A stretch of DNA of 37,114 bases from a virus. The notes under the pieces were generated by a model. It worked only from the letters and a program-made list of their open reading frames with translations, was not told the DNA's origin and searched no databases. Location: IMG/VR virus record IMGVR_UViG_3300021964_000199, positions 1 through 37,114 of that record; one strand, 5' to 3'. Positions 1 to 9,298 of this stretch are shown piece by piece (the stretch's first letter is position 1; each line of letters opens with the position of its first letter). The translations under genes and the position numbers were made by a program.

Positions 1-1971
1 TCTCATAATACCATAAGCTGCAATACCTACTGTGTTTACAGATGTTACATCTTCTAGCGATGGTTGTCTAGTTCCACGCACTGTAATGATAGCATAATGC
101 GTATCACTTCCAACAACTTCATTAGATTGTATTGGATAACTTATTTGCTCCACAACACCACGTATAATTTCAGTAGGTTGAAATAACTCTAATGTTACAG
201 ATGTACCTTCTTTATCTCTTAATGCTTTATACAAAGCATCTCCTAAACCTTTGATTTTTATAGGTTTTCTACCAGGTCTTTCTACTCTATCAGATATATT
301 AATAGGTATTCTTGCAACTACAAGTTCTGGTCTTGCTAATGCACGAAACTGTACAGATTTAACTTTAGGAGTTGACACACCATTTGTACTTTTAAGTACG
401 ACTTTACCAATAATATATCTTGACACTTCTGCTATTTGTTTTTCAACATCACCAATACCAGATATTTGCTCTATAGCTGTAGTAAATGTTGCAGCTTCAG
501 GATTATCTAAATCTTCAAACTTAGTTGAATATAATAAATCTACTTGTGTATTAGCAGGTAAATTGTTTGTTGACAGTTCTGCACCTACAAATTGTTTACT
601 TTCTGCTGTAAAAAAATCTGCAGCAGATGTAACTAAATAACCTTCAGATTCATATGTAGATGTTTCTTTATATATATCAGAACCTTCAACTACTATTACA
701 AATTTACCATTAGATTGTGTAATTCCTGATACATAACTATTACCAGCTGTTTGTAAATGTCTAGCAAGACCACCTGTTGGTAAATAATATTGCCACAAAT
801 TTACTTGATTAGTTCCTTCTTTAACACCCATAAATACACTATCACGACTTACAAACATAGCATGTGGTGTTGTATCTACGCTATCTGTAACCCATTCTTT
901 TATTAATTGTCTATTAGCTAGTACATATAAATCATCTGCATTAACAAGGTCTGCTCTATATAATCTACCTCTAGGTCTTGTATTTTCTTTAGTACCAAAA
1001 AATATAATTCCTTCTGCAGCTGCAATAGAATGTATTTCTTCAAAAGGTATTTTTGTTTGACCTTGATTTACAAATACTCCACTAGATAATTTAAAAGAAT
1101 ATACATTACCATCTGTACTACCAGCTAAAACTACAGCACCACCATCAACAATTCCTGTTATTTCGTGTGTAGGTTCTACTTCTATTATTGCATCACCTAC
1201 TGCAAAAGATGATGACCAGCTATCTGCAAACGCATCTCCTTCCCATACATACTCTGCAGTACCATCATTACCAGTAACAAACAAAGTATTTTTAACAAAC
1301 CATACACCTGTTAATCCACCTGTTGTATTAAAAGATGTGTTATGTGTATCCCAACCGTGTCCATCTGGTTCATAATGTATTAACTCTGAGTTAGAATTAG
1401 TAGCATCAGCAGTAGTAAAATATACTGTATTTCCAAATGCAGCAGCACCTGTAAAGTTATATGTTGCACCATTAGTTGCAGCTAATATAGCACTCCAAGT
1501 TCCTGCAGTAGTATCATACTCGTGTACAGTTGTACCATCAGTAACGTATATATTACCGTTAGTAGTTTGTGTCATATAATTATTGTTGTTACTAAAAGAT
1601 AAACTTTCTGCAGCTGTTGTGTATAACAAATGTATATGATAAGAAGTTTCATCATCTCCATGAAATACATCAATACCTTTGCTATCCCAAAATCTATTTA
1701 CATCATCTGGTTTACCATCTGCTCTATGTGCAGTATCTAATCCTTGACCTGCAGAAAAATTGTTTCTTGAATATATACGACCTAAGTTAGAAGTAAAATC
1801 TTCAGGATTTTGTTTAACGTTAACTTGCTGGCCTGCTTGTACATCAGATGATTGTATTGTCATTTCTCTACCAGGACCTACAGCTGTACGTAGATAAATA
1901 TTATCTAATTGTAAATTATATCCATATCTTTTAGGATTTTTAATACTATTTGTATTAGCTACTCTAGCCAT
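1..1971 (-). CDS. Propeller-like phage tail protein, 3' end cut by window edge
   Basis: An open minus-strand frame of 657 codons runs from ATG at 1971 off the left edge with no stop, so the C-terminus is missing. The N-terminus is MARVANTNSIKNPKRYGYNL. The middle is a series of short beta-rich segments with repeated turns such as NGNIYVTDGTTVHEYD, GNTVYFTTAD, FVKNTLFVTGNDG and STDGNVYSF, spaced about 40-50 residues apart as in beta-propeller or Kelch-like folds. After about residue 480 it becomes a non-repetitive beta/alpha part. Its start overlaps the stop of the upstream gene by one base (TAATG). Position after the capsid and connector genes suggests a tail hub, tailspike or receptor-interacting protein. 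I do not recognise a named family; the propeller call is by eye. Confidence 0.75.
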   Translation of the reverse strand, partial: MARVANTNSIKNPKRYGYNLQLDNIYLRTAVGPGREMTIQSSDVQAGQQVNVKQNPEDFTSNLGRIYSRNNFSAGQGLDTAHRADGKPDDVNRFWDSKGIDVFHGDDETSYHIHLLYTTAAESLSFSNNNNYMTQTTNGNIYVTDGTTVHEYDTTAGTWSAILAATNGATYNFTGAAAFGNTVYFTTADATNSNSELIHYEPDGHGWDTHNTSFNTTGGLTGVWFVKNTLFVTGNDGTAEYVWEGDAFADSWSSSFAVGDAIIEVEPTHEITGIVDGGAVVLAGSTDGNVYSFKLSSGVFVNQGQTKIPFEEIHSIAAAEGIIFFGTKENTRPRGRLYRADLVNADDLYVLANRQLIKEWVTDSVDTTPHAMFVSRDSVFMGVKEGTNQVNLWQYYLPTGGLARHLQTAGNSYVSGITQSNGKFVIVVEGSDIYKETSTYESEGYLVTSAADFFTAESKQFVGAELSTNNLPANTQVDLLYSTKFEDLDNPEAATFTTAIEQISGIGDVEKQIAEVSRYIIGKVVLKSTNGVSTPKVKSVQFRALARPELVVARIPINISDRVERPGRKPIKIKGLGDALYKALRDKEGTSVTLELFQPTEIIRGVVEQISYPIQSNEVVGSDTHYAIITVRGTRQPSLEDVTSVNTVGIAAYGIMR

Positions 1972-2978
1972 TAGGTTGGATAATTTATACTATTAAGTGT
2001 TACTGGTTCTGGATATTTAGCTCTAAGATTTTTACGAGCTTGTTGTATTAAAAGTTGTTGATATTGTAATAAACTATTTCTAAGACTGTTAGAACTGCCT
2101 ATAGGTGCGTTAGTTATGGACATTTGTTCAGTTATATATTTAGCATCAAGTTTTGCAATATCTTTACCAGCAACCATTTGTGCGGCTACACCTGCCATGA
2201 CAATTGGTTCATATTCTGTTTCTAAACCTACACTAACTAAAGTATCTGTTTCTGCAACAGGTGAAATAAATTTCTTTTTAAAAGTAACATAACATTCATA
2301 TCCAGATGAAATACCTTGAAATTGTAATGCATGAACTACTTGTGGTCCAGTTGTATAAGTTTTAGTACGTTCTGTTCCATCTTCATCTGTCCATGTAAAT
2401 GGATTAGGTAAATCAATCATTTCTACAGCTACACCAATAAATTTAAGGCCTGTTTCATCAGTACCTGAACTAAAATCTGTATATTGTGATATAGCTTTAA
2501 TTGGTGCAACTAAATAATTATTATTATCTACATCTGAACCATAAGTACCTATTACACGGTAACCAATTCCAGATGTTATTGTTTTTGTTTCTACTGCAAA
2601 TAATGTTGGATATAAATTTTCTATTTGGTCACATACAGCATCAAATACATTTTTACGAGGAAATTCTGGTCTTATTTTAATTAAATCACCAGCACTATGT
2701 GCTGCAGCTGTTGTACCTCTAGCACCTCTAGTTACAGTTATTTCATTAGTAACTGTATTAAGAGCAGTAGAAAACATTAATTCTTGTCCTACTTCTACAA
2801 TACATCCAGCATCTAAAGCATCTTCTTCTTCAACACTAAACATATCATTGGCATAACCAACTGTTGTTGTTGACGCATCAATACCACCAGTTAAATATGA
2901 ATATGATTCAACGCTTTCAGGTGGTTCTAAATACTCTCTATATACCCTATCTACTAGGTCGCCTATTGTTGTACTCAT
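1971..2978 (-). CDS. Phage structural protein, connector/adaptor-like
   Basis: 335 residues, preceded by TTAGGAG eight bases before ATG. Residues about 84-100 contain RGARGTTAAAHSAGDLI, a motif type I have seen in phage structural proteins of the adaptor/connector kind. The N-terminal IGDLVDRVYREYLEPPE and the later FPRKNVFDAVCDQIENLYPTLFAV are helical segments, as in head-completion proteins. The C-terminus ends in a long helix rich in Q and R. It sits between the decoration-like gene and the propeller-like tail gene, which fits a head-tail joining role. No enzyme motif is visible. Function is inferred from position plus the short motif. Confidence 0.6.
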   Translation of the reverse strand: MSTTIGDLVDRVYREYLEPPESVESYSYLTGGIDASTTTVGYANDMFSVEEEDALDAGCIVEVGQELMFSTALNTVTNEITVTRGARGTTAAAHSAGDLIKIRPEFPRKNVFDAVCDQIENLYPTLFAVETKTITSGIGYRVIGTYGSDVDNNNYLVAPIKAISQYTDFSSGTDETGLKFIGVAVEMIDLPNPFTWTDEDGTERTKTYTTGPQVVHALQFQGISSGYECYVTFKKKFISPVAETDTLVSVGLETEYEPIVMAGVAAQMVAGKDIAKLDAKYITEQMSITNAPIGSSNSLRNSLLQYQQLLIQQARKNLRAKYPEPVTLNSINYPT

Positions 2979-2986
2979 CAGTACTC

Positions 2987-3319
2987 CTAACTAGACTTAA
3001 ATATTAATTGTATTTCTCTATCAGCAGCTTCTGTTCCGTCTGATGTTACTCTTACAAATCCGCCTGTAGCAAAAGCCCAACCTGAAGGGTCTACTCTTGT
3101 TACATTACCTGCAGATACTGTATAAGTTACTTCAGTACCATCAGTTTCTACTACATCTACCCAAGTACTTCCATCAAAAGCAAAGTCAAATGTAACATTT
3201 GCACCTGTCATTGTAGCTGGAAATACTATACCAGATAGTAATAAACCGTCTGTTTGAACTCCTGTAGAGTTACTAGCGTCTTCTGATACGTCTATTAAAA
3301 CTTTTTTTGATATTTGCAT
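2987..3319 (-). CDS. Small beta-rich virion protein, possible capsid decoration
   Basis: 110 residues, all short beta-prone strands (GLLLSGIVFPATMTGANVTF, VTYTVSAGNVTRVD, GGFVRVTSDGTEA) with no cysteine and no helix-rich part. An AAGGAC ribosome site lies seven bases before ATG. It follows the major capsid gene after a 65-base gap that contains a small hairpin. Small beta-sandwich proteins directly after the capsid gene are often head decoration proteins or spikes; here that is only an inference from order and composition. Confidence 0.5.
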   Translation of the reverse strand: MQISKKVLIDVSEDASNSTGVQTDGLLLSGIVFPATMTGANVTFDFAFDGSTWVDVVETDGTEVTYTVSAGNVTRVDPSGWAFATGGFVRVTSDGTEAADREIQLIFKSS

Positions 3320-3353
3320 AATGTCCTTACTATAGCAGAAGAAAAGGGCAGGA

Positions 3354-3367
3354 GGTGGATTCCCACC
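3354..3367 (-). terminator. Small hairpin behind the capsid gene, weak terminator candidate
   Basis: Read on the minus strand, GGTGG-GAAT-CCACC forms a five-pair hairpin 18 bases past the capsid stop codon. A T-rich tail (CCCTTTTCTTC) begins about seven bases later rather than directly, so termination would be partial at best. It could stabilise the 3' end of the capsid message and lower expression of the following genes. Confidence 0.35.
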
Positions 3368-3384
3368 CTAATCTTCAAATTAAA

Positions 3385-4503
3385 TTAAGCTACGTCAGTT
3401 ATCTTAATATGGTATGAAGGAGGACCGAAGTCGTATCCCATTTCCATATAGATAGCTTTTGCAACTTTTGCACTATCATCTTGGTCAATATCTCTTACGA
3501 ATACTGTTCCGTATCCAGGGATATTTGTAAAGACTGGCTGTACGAAAGCAAAGTCTAAGATGAATGATGTGTTTGCAGGAATGATATTAGGGTCAATAAC
3601 CATAAGACCAATTGAACCAAATGGTGTAACAATTGTGTCAATATCAATACCAGCGATGCTTCTATCTCTAGGTAGAATTGCACCTGTAATTCCAACTGAA
3701 CCAGCTAATAGTTCTTTGTTTAAGTCAAGCAATTGCTTAGGACTTACGCAAAGTACTGGTTGTTGCATTGGAGCATGTGCATCATATAATCTTTTAAGAG
3801 CGTTAGCAATAGCATCCCAAGAAAGTACTTGGTCAGTTCCAGAACCGTCACCTGCTGTATCGTTATAATAAACGTTACCACCAACGAATGTTGGAGCTGT
3901 GTCATTATCTGCGTTAGCATTTAATGCAATGTATTCTGAAAGACCACGCATTTCTCTAGTACCTGCACCAGGTGTAGCGTTAGCTCCATCTGAGAATGTA
4001 CCATTGAATGCAAACCATTCTACTTCTCTAGCTACTTTTTCAAGAGCTAAAGACATTTGCTCTGCAAATTCATCAACAATTGGATTACTATTTGCAAGTG
4101 CTAATTCTGCTCCTGCTGTAGTAGTACCATCTCCATCTGAACCATTGAATGCAGCTGCAGACAATGTAAATGGATTTTGATGTTGATATGTTGCCATAGC
4201 TGTGTAGGTCATCTTTACACCTTTATGGAAAATTTGAGTAACGTTTGTATAAGCTACTCTATCTCTTCCAAGATATTCTGTAGGAGCAGCACCTTCCTGA
4301 GCTTTAGTTGGCTCAGAACTAACTGTATGTGAGTCAGATGCTTGGATTTGCCAGAAAGTAGATTGTAAAACCTTACCTCCGTTTAATCCTCCTGTAGCAG
4401 AAAGAAATGGTGTTCTTTGACCACCTACACGGAATAATTCCCCAGAAAAGTTATTAATGTTCTGGGAATAAATTGTATTACCTGTCAAGCTTATGCTTGC
4501 CAT
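3385..4503 (-). CDS. Major capsid protein, SU10/DUF5309-like
   Basis: 372 residues with a strong CGGAGG site seven bases from ATG. The sequence has the look of the SU10-type major head protein family (DUF5309, HK97-fold): an N-terminal arm ending in GELFRVGGQRTPFL, then the conserved TNVTQIFHKGVKMTYTAMA at about residues 86-104, a long helix LALEKVAREVEWFAFNGTFS, and later ALKRLYDAHAPMQQPVLCVS and TSFILDFAFVQPVF segments. Length is normal for the family. It lies directly after a coiled-coil scaffold candidate and before a decoration-like protein, the usual head order. The family assignment rests on motif recall and gene order. Confidence 0.85.
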   Translation of the reverse strand: MASISLTGNTIYSQNINNFSGELFRVGGQRTPFLSATGGLNGGKVLQSTFWQIQASDSHTVSSEPTKAQEGAAPTEYLGRDRVAYTNVTQIFHKGVKMTYTAMATYQHQNPFTLSAAAFNGSDGDGTTTAGAELALANSNPIVDEFAEQMSLALEKVAREVEWFAFNGTFSDGANATPGAGTREMRGLSEYIALNANADNDTAPTFVGGNVYYNDTAGDGSGTDQVLSWDAIANALKRLYDAHAPMQQPVLCVSPKQLLDLNKELLAGSVGITGAILPRDRSIAGIDIDTIVTPFGSIGLMVIDPNIIPANTSFILDFAFVQPVFTNIPGYGTVFVRDIDQDDSAKVAKAIYMEMGYDFGPPSYHIKITDVA

Positions 4504-4537
4504 AATAAACCTCCGTAAGTTGTCGTATTAAATTCTT

Positions 4538-4999
4538 TTACTTATTTTTTTCTTGTTCAATCAAATTAAGCTTTGCTCTAAGACTGTCCTTTACAGAACC
4601 ATTCTTAATAACAGCAGCTAATTGTTCGTTCAAGTCTGCTGGTACGTCTGATTTAGAATTTGCATCAAGTGCAGCCACTCTAGCTCTAGCATCATCTTGT
4701 ACCACTGGTTCAGGTGAAGGTTGTGTTATTTCCTCTACCTGTCCTGTAGGTTCAAAACCATACTCGTCTTTAGCAAACTGTGCGATAGACTCTGCATCTA
4801 CAGGGCCATCATACACTTGTTTTAACGCCTTACCGAAACCTTTGTCAGTAGATAAACCTAGCTTTCCAAAAACATTATTAATTTCTTTATCTTTGAAAGA
4901 AGCTAACTCTGCTTCTAGTTTTTTGATAGTTTCATCTTTTCTATCAATAGTTTCTCTCATTTGTTTTACACCATTATCTGGTGCATCAAATTCTTCCAT
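4538..4999 (-). CDS. Coiled-coil scaffolding protein candidate
   Basis: 153 residues. The ATG at 4999 is chosen because GTGGAGG lies six bases upstream; an in-frame GTG at 5011 would put the ribosome site inside the gene. Residues about 10-40 (MRETIDRKDETIKKLEAELA) are a charged coiled coil, followed by an acidic, proline-bearing middle and a basic helical end (SLRAKLNLIEQEKNK). No cysteines. Small, acidic, coiled-coil proteins directly upstream of the capsid gene are typically internal scaffolds. No protease gene is seen beside it. Confidence 0.7.
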   Translation of the reverse strand: MEEFDAPDNGVKQMRETIDRKDETIKKLEAELASFKDKEINNVFGKLGLSTDKGFGKALKQVYDGPVDAESIAQFAKDEYGFEPTGQVEEITQPSPEPVVQDDARARVAALDANSKSDVPADLNEQLAAVIKNGSVKDSLRAKLNLIEQEKNK

Positions 5000-5198
5000 T
5001 AGTACCTCCACTATGTGTTAACCTATCAGACAAGACCATAGGCATCTTGCCGTGGTGCTACCTTAAACACTTGACTTATTACTCTGGTAGCTACAAGCTA
5101 TAAGTCCATTACTCTACGATTTTTAATACGAGCTTTCAACGTAGGCTTCGAAAGCTGATTGCAGGTCTATTTTAGCGGACCACGCAACGCATATGTAT
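5000..5198 (-). promoter_or_regulatory. Structured leader of the scaffold/capsid transcription unit
   Basis: About 200 non-coding bases separate this unit from the helical virion genes, in a region where neighbours otherwise overlap. Read on the minus strand it holds clear complementary pairs: AGCTTTC with GAAAGCT (5153-5147 and 5134-5128), GACTTAT with ATAAGTC (about 5105-5099 and 5078-5072) whose loop contains TAGCTTGTAGCTA, and ACCA-c-GGCA with TGCC-ta-TGGT. It begins just after a promoter-like site. It could control or stabilise the abundant scaffold/capsid message. Confidence 0.55.
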
Positions 5199-5226
5199 AT
5201 TATATACTAATCTGAAATAAGTCCAA
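5199..5226 (-). promoter_or_regulatory. Sigma70-like promoter for scaffold and capsid genes
   Basis: On the minus strand TTGGAC (5226-5221), a 16-base spacer and TATAAT (5204-5199) match the sigma70 pattern, with a perfect -10 box and four of six -35 bases. It overlaps the last codons of the upstream gene and lies just before the 200-base leader, where a separate strong promoter for capsid expression would make sense. Promoter activity is inferred from sequence only. Confidence 0.55.
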
Positions 5227-6142
5227 GTACTTCGTCACCTTTTTTAGCTGCTCCTAATGTCGTACCTTGTTGAGCAATAATGTCAGCTTGTGTACGTTGT
5301 AAACGTTTCTGTGCTTCTACTTGGCCTAAACTAGCTTGTTCTAGTGTTTCTATATCTAAATCTCTACCAACAGTTCTAGCAGCTTGCATAATATCTGCAG
5401 CACCCCTATACAAACTTCTAGCTCTTTCTCTTGTTAAACCTTGTCTTCTAAGGTCTTCAAACCTAGCAAAAGTTGTTTGGAAACCAGCTGCTCTAGCTTC
5501 AGCTTCTATTTGTAATGTAGTAATTTGATTAGCAAGTACACCTTGTTCTACATCATCATTAATTAATGCACCAAATATTGCTTCATCAGATGCTTCAATA
5601 CCATATTCTCTAGCAAATAATTCTTTTACTTGTGGTATTTCATCAACAACTTGGTTGTAAACTAAATCAATTCTTTGTTGAAATTCTAATGGCGATACTT
5701 CTGTAGCAATTAAATCTTTAAATTTTTGTTCAAATAATGTTGTATCTTTAATATCATATTCAAATAATGTATTTTTATATGAAGCAATGTTAGAAACTGC
5801 ATCTAACTCAGACATAATTAATGAACCATCATCACGTTTTAAATAACCAAATTCTTTTTCCCAAGTTGCTGTTTGTCTAAGTATGCCTATAGACCTTGTA
5901 GCATCACCTGTTCTAACCCAAGCATCAGCATATTCATTTAATAAATCTTGATTAAAAAAACTATATAAAGATTTAGCTGTTTGTAATCCTTCATCTCTAC
6001 CATATTGTGGAGCTGATGTAGTAGGTACTGATACTTGTGGGTCACGGCTGTAACCTACAGCTTCTAATTCTTTAGCACGGTCTTCAGTTACTTCGTAGAA
6101 ACCTTCTAAATCTTTTCTATAAACTTTAATTAAATCTACCAT
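5207..6142 (-). CDS. Helical virion protein, possible ejection/internal protein
   Basis: 311 residues, almost entirely helical and charged, without cysteines or enzyme motifs. The C-terminal half (TTLQIEAEARAAGFQTTFAR, QGLTRERARSLYRGAADIMQ) is a long amphipathic helix region ending in a Q- and A-rich tail. The start shares one base with the stop of the 397-residue gene before it, and GGCGG precedes ATG. It belongs to a run of five large helical proteins between portal and scaffold; in podovirus-like phages such runs hold internal or ejection proteins. Function unproven. Confidence 0.55.
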   Translation of the reverse strand: MVDLIKVYRKDLEGFYEVTEDRAKELEAVGYSRDPQVSVPTTSAPQYGRDEGLQTAKSLYSFFNQDLLNEYADAWVRTGDATRSIGILRQTATWEKEFGYLKRDDGSLIMSELDAVSNIASYKNTLFEYDIKDTTLFEQKFKDLIATEVSPLEFQQRIDLVYNQVVDEIPQVKELFAREYGIEASDEAIFGALINDDVEQGVLANQITTLQIEAEARAAGFQTTFARFEDLRRQGLTRERARSLYRGAADIMQAARTVGRDLDIETLEQASLGQVEAQKRLQRTQADIIAQQGTTLGAAKKGDEVLGLISD

Positions 6143-7335
6143 TATCCGCCTTTATTTAACTCGTAATCTAATGACTTGACAACACCAGTACCAAATGACT
6201 TTGACATAGCACCATACAAATCATTAGTAGGTTTAGCATAACCTCTATCAATACCTTCTCTACGTGCTATTTCTAACTGTTTAGATGTATCATTAATACC
6301 CATAATTTGTACTAATGTAGTATCTGTTTCATCAGGTGTTACACCCCAAACACTTGCAACTAACGTCATAGCATTCTTTTTAATATTTGCCCAAGGTATT
6401 TCTCTATCCCAATTAGGATTAAAAGCAAAACGTTCATCTTTTAATTGTTCTGTAAATGTTTCTGCAAATGTAGCATCAGATAAATATTTACCAGCTAAAT
6501 TTTGTATATCATCAAGATATGGTTGTTGTAATTCTTTAGGCAAATAAGTTTCAATAATCTTAGTCATTTCTTCTACACCTTTGTTAGAAAATGTAGTTAC
6601 ACCTTCTTCTAATATTTTTTTAAATTCATCATCTACTTCATGTATAGAATATCTTTGTGTAGCAGCTGTTAATTGTGTTAATAATTTAGTATCAGACCAA
6701 CTTGCACTAGCATATTTATTAGCTACCCAATCAATAGTATCTTCATCTAAATTAGCTTCTAAAGTACGTAATGTATCTTTTACTTTAGTTACTGAATCTT
6801 CTACTAATTTTAACCTACCAATTTCATTATTTTTGTAAGTCATTAGTCTGTTATACATATTTTTATCAAAATCATATTTAGCTAATACAGCTTCAAACCT
6901 ACCTTCTGGGTCTAAATCTAAATTAGTTGTCCAATTTTCTTTATCTTCAATTAAATATTCTGTAATTAAATTTAAGTAATCTTCGTCATTAGACCAAGGT
7001 AATTCTTGATTTGCACGTTTAATAGCAGTTACAGCATTGTCTATTTCAAACTCATTATCCTGTATTTCTGTTAATAAACCTGCATACCACACCTCTCCCC
7101 TTTCTTGTAAACCACTCCAAGTACCAGGTGTTATATACTGAAAACCTTCTATATCAGTAGATATAATACCGTTTTCATCAAACGATACATTTTTAGCATC
7201 TACTATATTTTTTAATTCATTTTTGTTAACTTCCCAATAAAGTTTTTTACCTTCTGATTCATATACTAAATAAAACTTTGTACCTACTTGTATTAAAGTT
7301 GTACCTGATGGGCCGTAATTAACTTTGTATGCCAT
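6142..7335 (-). CDS. Helical virion protein of the internal-protein block
   Basis: 397 residues. The N-terminus is beta-rich (YKVNYGPSGTTLIQVGTKFY) and the rest is long charged helices (DDEFKKILEEGVTTFSNKGV, KIIETYLPKELQQPYLDDIQ). It contains W-rich turns such as TPGTWSGLQERGEVWYAG. No signal peptide or catalytic motif is visible. It is joined to both neighbours by one-base TAATG overlaps, so it is probably made in fixed ratio with them. I do not recognise a family. Confidence 0.5.
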   Translation of the reverse strand: MAYKVNYGPSGTTLIQVGTKFYLVYESEGKKLYWEVNKNELKNIVDAKNVSFDENGIISTDIEGFQYITPGTWSGLQERGEVWYAGLLTEIQDNEFEIDNAVTAIKRANQELPWSNDEDYLNLITEYLIEDKENWTTNLDLDPEGRFEAVLAKYDFDKNMYNRLMTYKNNEIGRLKLVEDSVTKVKDTLRTLEANLDEDTIDWVANKYASASWSDTKLLTQLTAATQRYSIHEVDDEFKKILEEGVTTFSNKGVEEMTKIIETYLPKELQQPYLDDIQNLAGKYLSDATFAETFTEQLKDERFAFNPNWDREIPWANIKKNAMTLVASVWGVTPDETDTTLVQIMGINDTSKQLEIARREGIDRGYAKPTNDLYGAMSKSFGTGVVKSLDYELNKGG

Positions 7336-8048
7336 TATTTATCTAACCTTAATGCATTTTTAATAGCTTCATAACCTTGTTGTGTAGGTGTTTTACCTTT
7401 ACCTAAATCACTTTCTGCATATTTATTTTCTAACCACATACTAGGAGAAAACTTCATTTGACTAGCAAAATTTTGTTTAGCACTTTCCATCATTTTTTCT
7501 TCTATATTTTCTGCACCAGAAGCATCACCCATTAATATTTTAGATTGTGCTAATCCAGCTTGTGCTTGTGCTGCACCACCTGCTCTAATAATACCAGCTA
7601 AAAAGTTAGCAGCTTCTGCTTTTACCCACCAAGTAGCAATTGAACCTAAACCTATAGCTCTAAGGCCTAATTCTAAACCTTCTGATATAGGGTCAAGAAC
7701 TGCACCTAATTTAGATATACTACCTTTAGGCAAATTATTTTTTGTTTCTATTTCTTCAATAATAGGCCTATCAATATCATCCATATCAGCTATATTGCCA
7801 TCAGTAATAGGTTTATTGTTTAAAGATTCTGCATATTGTTCATCAATTTCATTTGGTATATCTCTATCCATTGTTTGAGCATCATATGCTGGACCGTCAT
7901 AATCACCCATAACATCATTATAAGCTTGAACTTGGTCCTCAAAATATAAATCAGCTATTTGTTCACGAGTTAAACCATCTTCTATACCTTTTTCATAATA
8001 ATTTTTTATTTGTTCAGGAGTTGGTTTTATATCTTTATTATCTTCCAT
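7335..8048 (-). CDS. Virion-block protein with a central hydrophobic stretch
   Basis: 237 residues. An acidic N-terminus (KPTPEQIKNYYEKGIEDGL) precedes a small hydrophobic, glycine/alanine-rich stretch at about residues 127-170 (LGLRAIGLGSIATWWVKAEA, then AAQAQAGLAQSKILMGDASG) and a helical tail. The stretch could insert in or lie on a membrane, as expected for an ejection protein, or pack in a helix bundle. One-base overlaps tie it to both flanking genes. Confidence 0.5.
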   Translation of the reverse strand: MEDNKDIKPTPEQIKNYYEKGIEDGLTREQIADLYFEDQVQAYNDVMGDYDGPAYDAQTMDRDIPNEIDEQYAESLNNKPITDGNIADMDDIDRPIIEEIETKNNLPKGSISKLGAVLDPISEGLELGLRAIGLGSIATWWVKAEAANFLAGIIRAGGAAQAQAGLAQSKILMGDASGAENIEEKMMESAKQNFASQMKFSPSMWLENKYAESDLGKGKTPTQQGYEAIKNALRLDK

Positions 8049-9298
8049 TATTTTCTACCCATCATCCATTTTAAATACTCTGCCTGAGTATCAGCTATTG
8101 TTTTAGCTGTATTAGATAATTCAGACTGACTTTCAGCCTGTTGTTCTAATTCATCAAAAGCTTTTTGTCTAGGGTCTTCAACCTTAAACTCAGGTTTTAT
8201 ATCTTCAAACATAACATATTGACCATCACGTGTCATTTCTTCTGGCATAGTAGATATTGTAGGCCCAGTAAAATAATTCATTACTTCACCTGCACGTAGA
8301 CTTTTATCCTGTGCAATTAACGCATCTACATATGGTGTCCATTTACGCATGACACCTAAAGCTAATTCTTCTTTACGACTATCACTTAATTTATCACCAG
8401 TTATAGCAGTCCAATATTCATCTAGTTGTTCTTCTAAATCTAATTGATTTGGTTTAATATTTTTAGCTCTAATTTCAGCAGCTTTAGCTTTATCCATTTT
8501 ATAATCTGCTGCATCGCTTTCTGATTTTCTAACTGTAAGAAATGCATCCATAGCATTAGAAAATATTTCACGACTTAATATTTGTTCTTTGTTTAATTGA
8601 TTACTTCTGTAATCTAAACCACCAAAGAATTTATTAATTTCGTATGCAATAGCACCTTCATTTCTAGCTTGTTCTTCATTTTGTACAAATGATGTACGTG
8701 CAGGAGAACCTTCGTACCAATCTTGATATTCTTGATTTGCATAATCTAGTACTTGATATATAAAGTTTTCTGTAACAATACCCATATTTCCATTAACTTC
8801 ACTACCTAAATCTTCTTCGTCTATATATCCCATATTTATTGCTGCTGATTGTATTTTAGAAATATCAGATTGTTTGAGTGTTTGTATAAAAGTTTCTACA
8901 AAATTTTCTGCAGGAAATATACCTTTTTCTAAATCAATATCTATAGTTTTAGGGTTACCATCTTCACCAATAATAGGTTTACCTGCATCATCTTTTACAA
9001 CTACTTTTCTTACATTTCCAGTAGTTTGTAATCCACTACCAATAGTCCAAGAACCATCTTCATTTTGTACTATTCCAGGTACTGATGAATCTACACTTGG
9101 TCCAGAAACATTACTAAATAAATTAGTAAATGCATCGTCATCTCTGTCTTCTTGTATATAAAACTTCAATAATTCAGCGTCATTGACTGTACCACCAAAA
9201 TCACCAGGATTAGCTATAAAATCTGCAAATGTAAAACCTTCTATTCCAAGGTTTGCTGCAATTATAGCTTCTAGACGTTCACGTTTTTCTGGTGACAT
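8048..9298 (-). CDS. Helical virion-block protein
   Basis: 416 residues, acidic, helical, no cysteine. It opens with a basic helix (MSPEKRERLEAIIAANLGIE), has a beta-turn segment with NEDGSWTIGSGLQ, and ends in a coiled-coil-like tail (FDELEQQAESQSELSNTAKT). Directly downstream of the 1982-residue gene with a TAATG junction. No recognised domain; the likely role is structural, alongside the giant protein. Confidence 0.5.
   Translation of the reverse strand: MSPEKRERLEAIIAANLGIEGFTFADFIANPGDFGGTVNDAELLKFYIQEDRDDDAFTNLFSNVSGPSVDSSVPGIVQNEDGSWTIGSGLQTTGNVRKVVVKDDAGKPIIGEDGNPKTIDIDLEKGIFPAENFVETFIQTLKQSDISKIQSAAINMGYIDEEDLGSEVNGNMGIVTENFIYQVLDYANQEYQDWYEGSPARTSFVQNEEQARNEGAIAYEINKFFGGLDYRSNQLNKEQILSREIFSNAMDAFLTVRKSESDAADYKMDKAKAAEIRAKNIKPNQLDLEEQLDEYWTAITGDKLSDSRKEELALGVMRKWTPYVDALIAQDKSLRAGEVMNYFTGPTISTMPEEMTRDGQYVMFEDIKPEFKVEDPRQKAFDELEQQAESQSELSNTAKTIADTQAEYLKWMMGRK

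Noticed and set aside
251-640. Plus-strand open frame in the left region, and similar plus-strand frames over 3560-18000
   Set aside because: They lie opposite well-supported minus-strand virion genes, lack ribosome sites and have no sensible composition; they are antisense shadows.
5000-5011. GTG start for the scaffold gene
   Set aside because: The GGAGG site would lie inside the gene; the ATG at 4999 has correct spacing.
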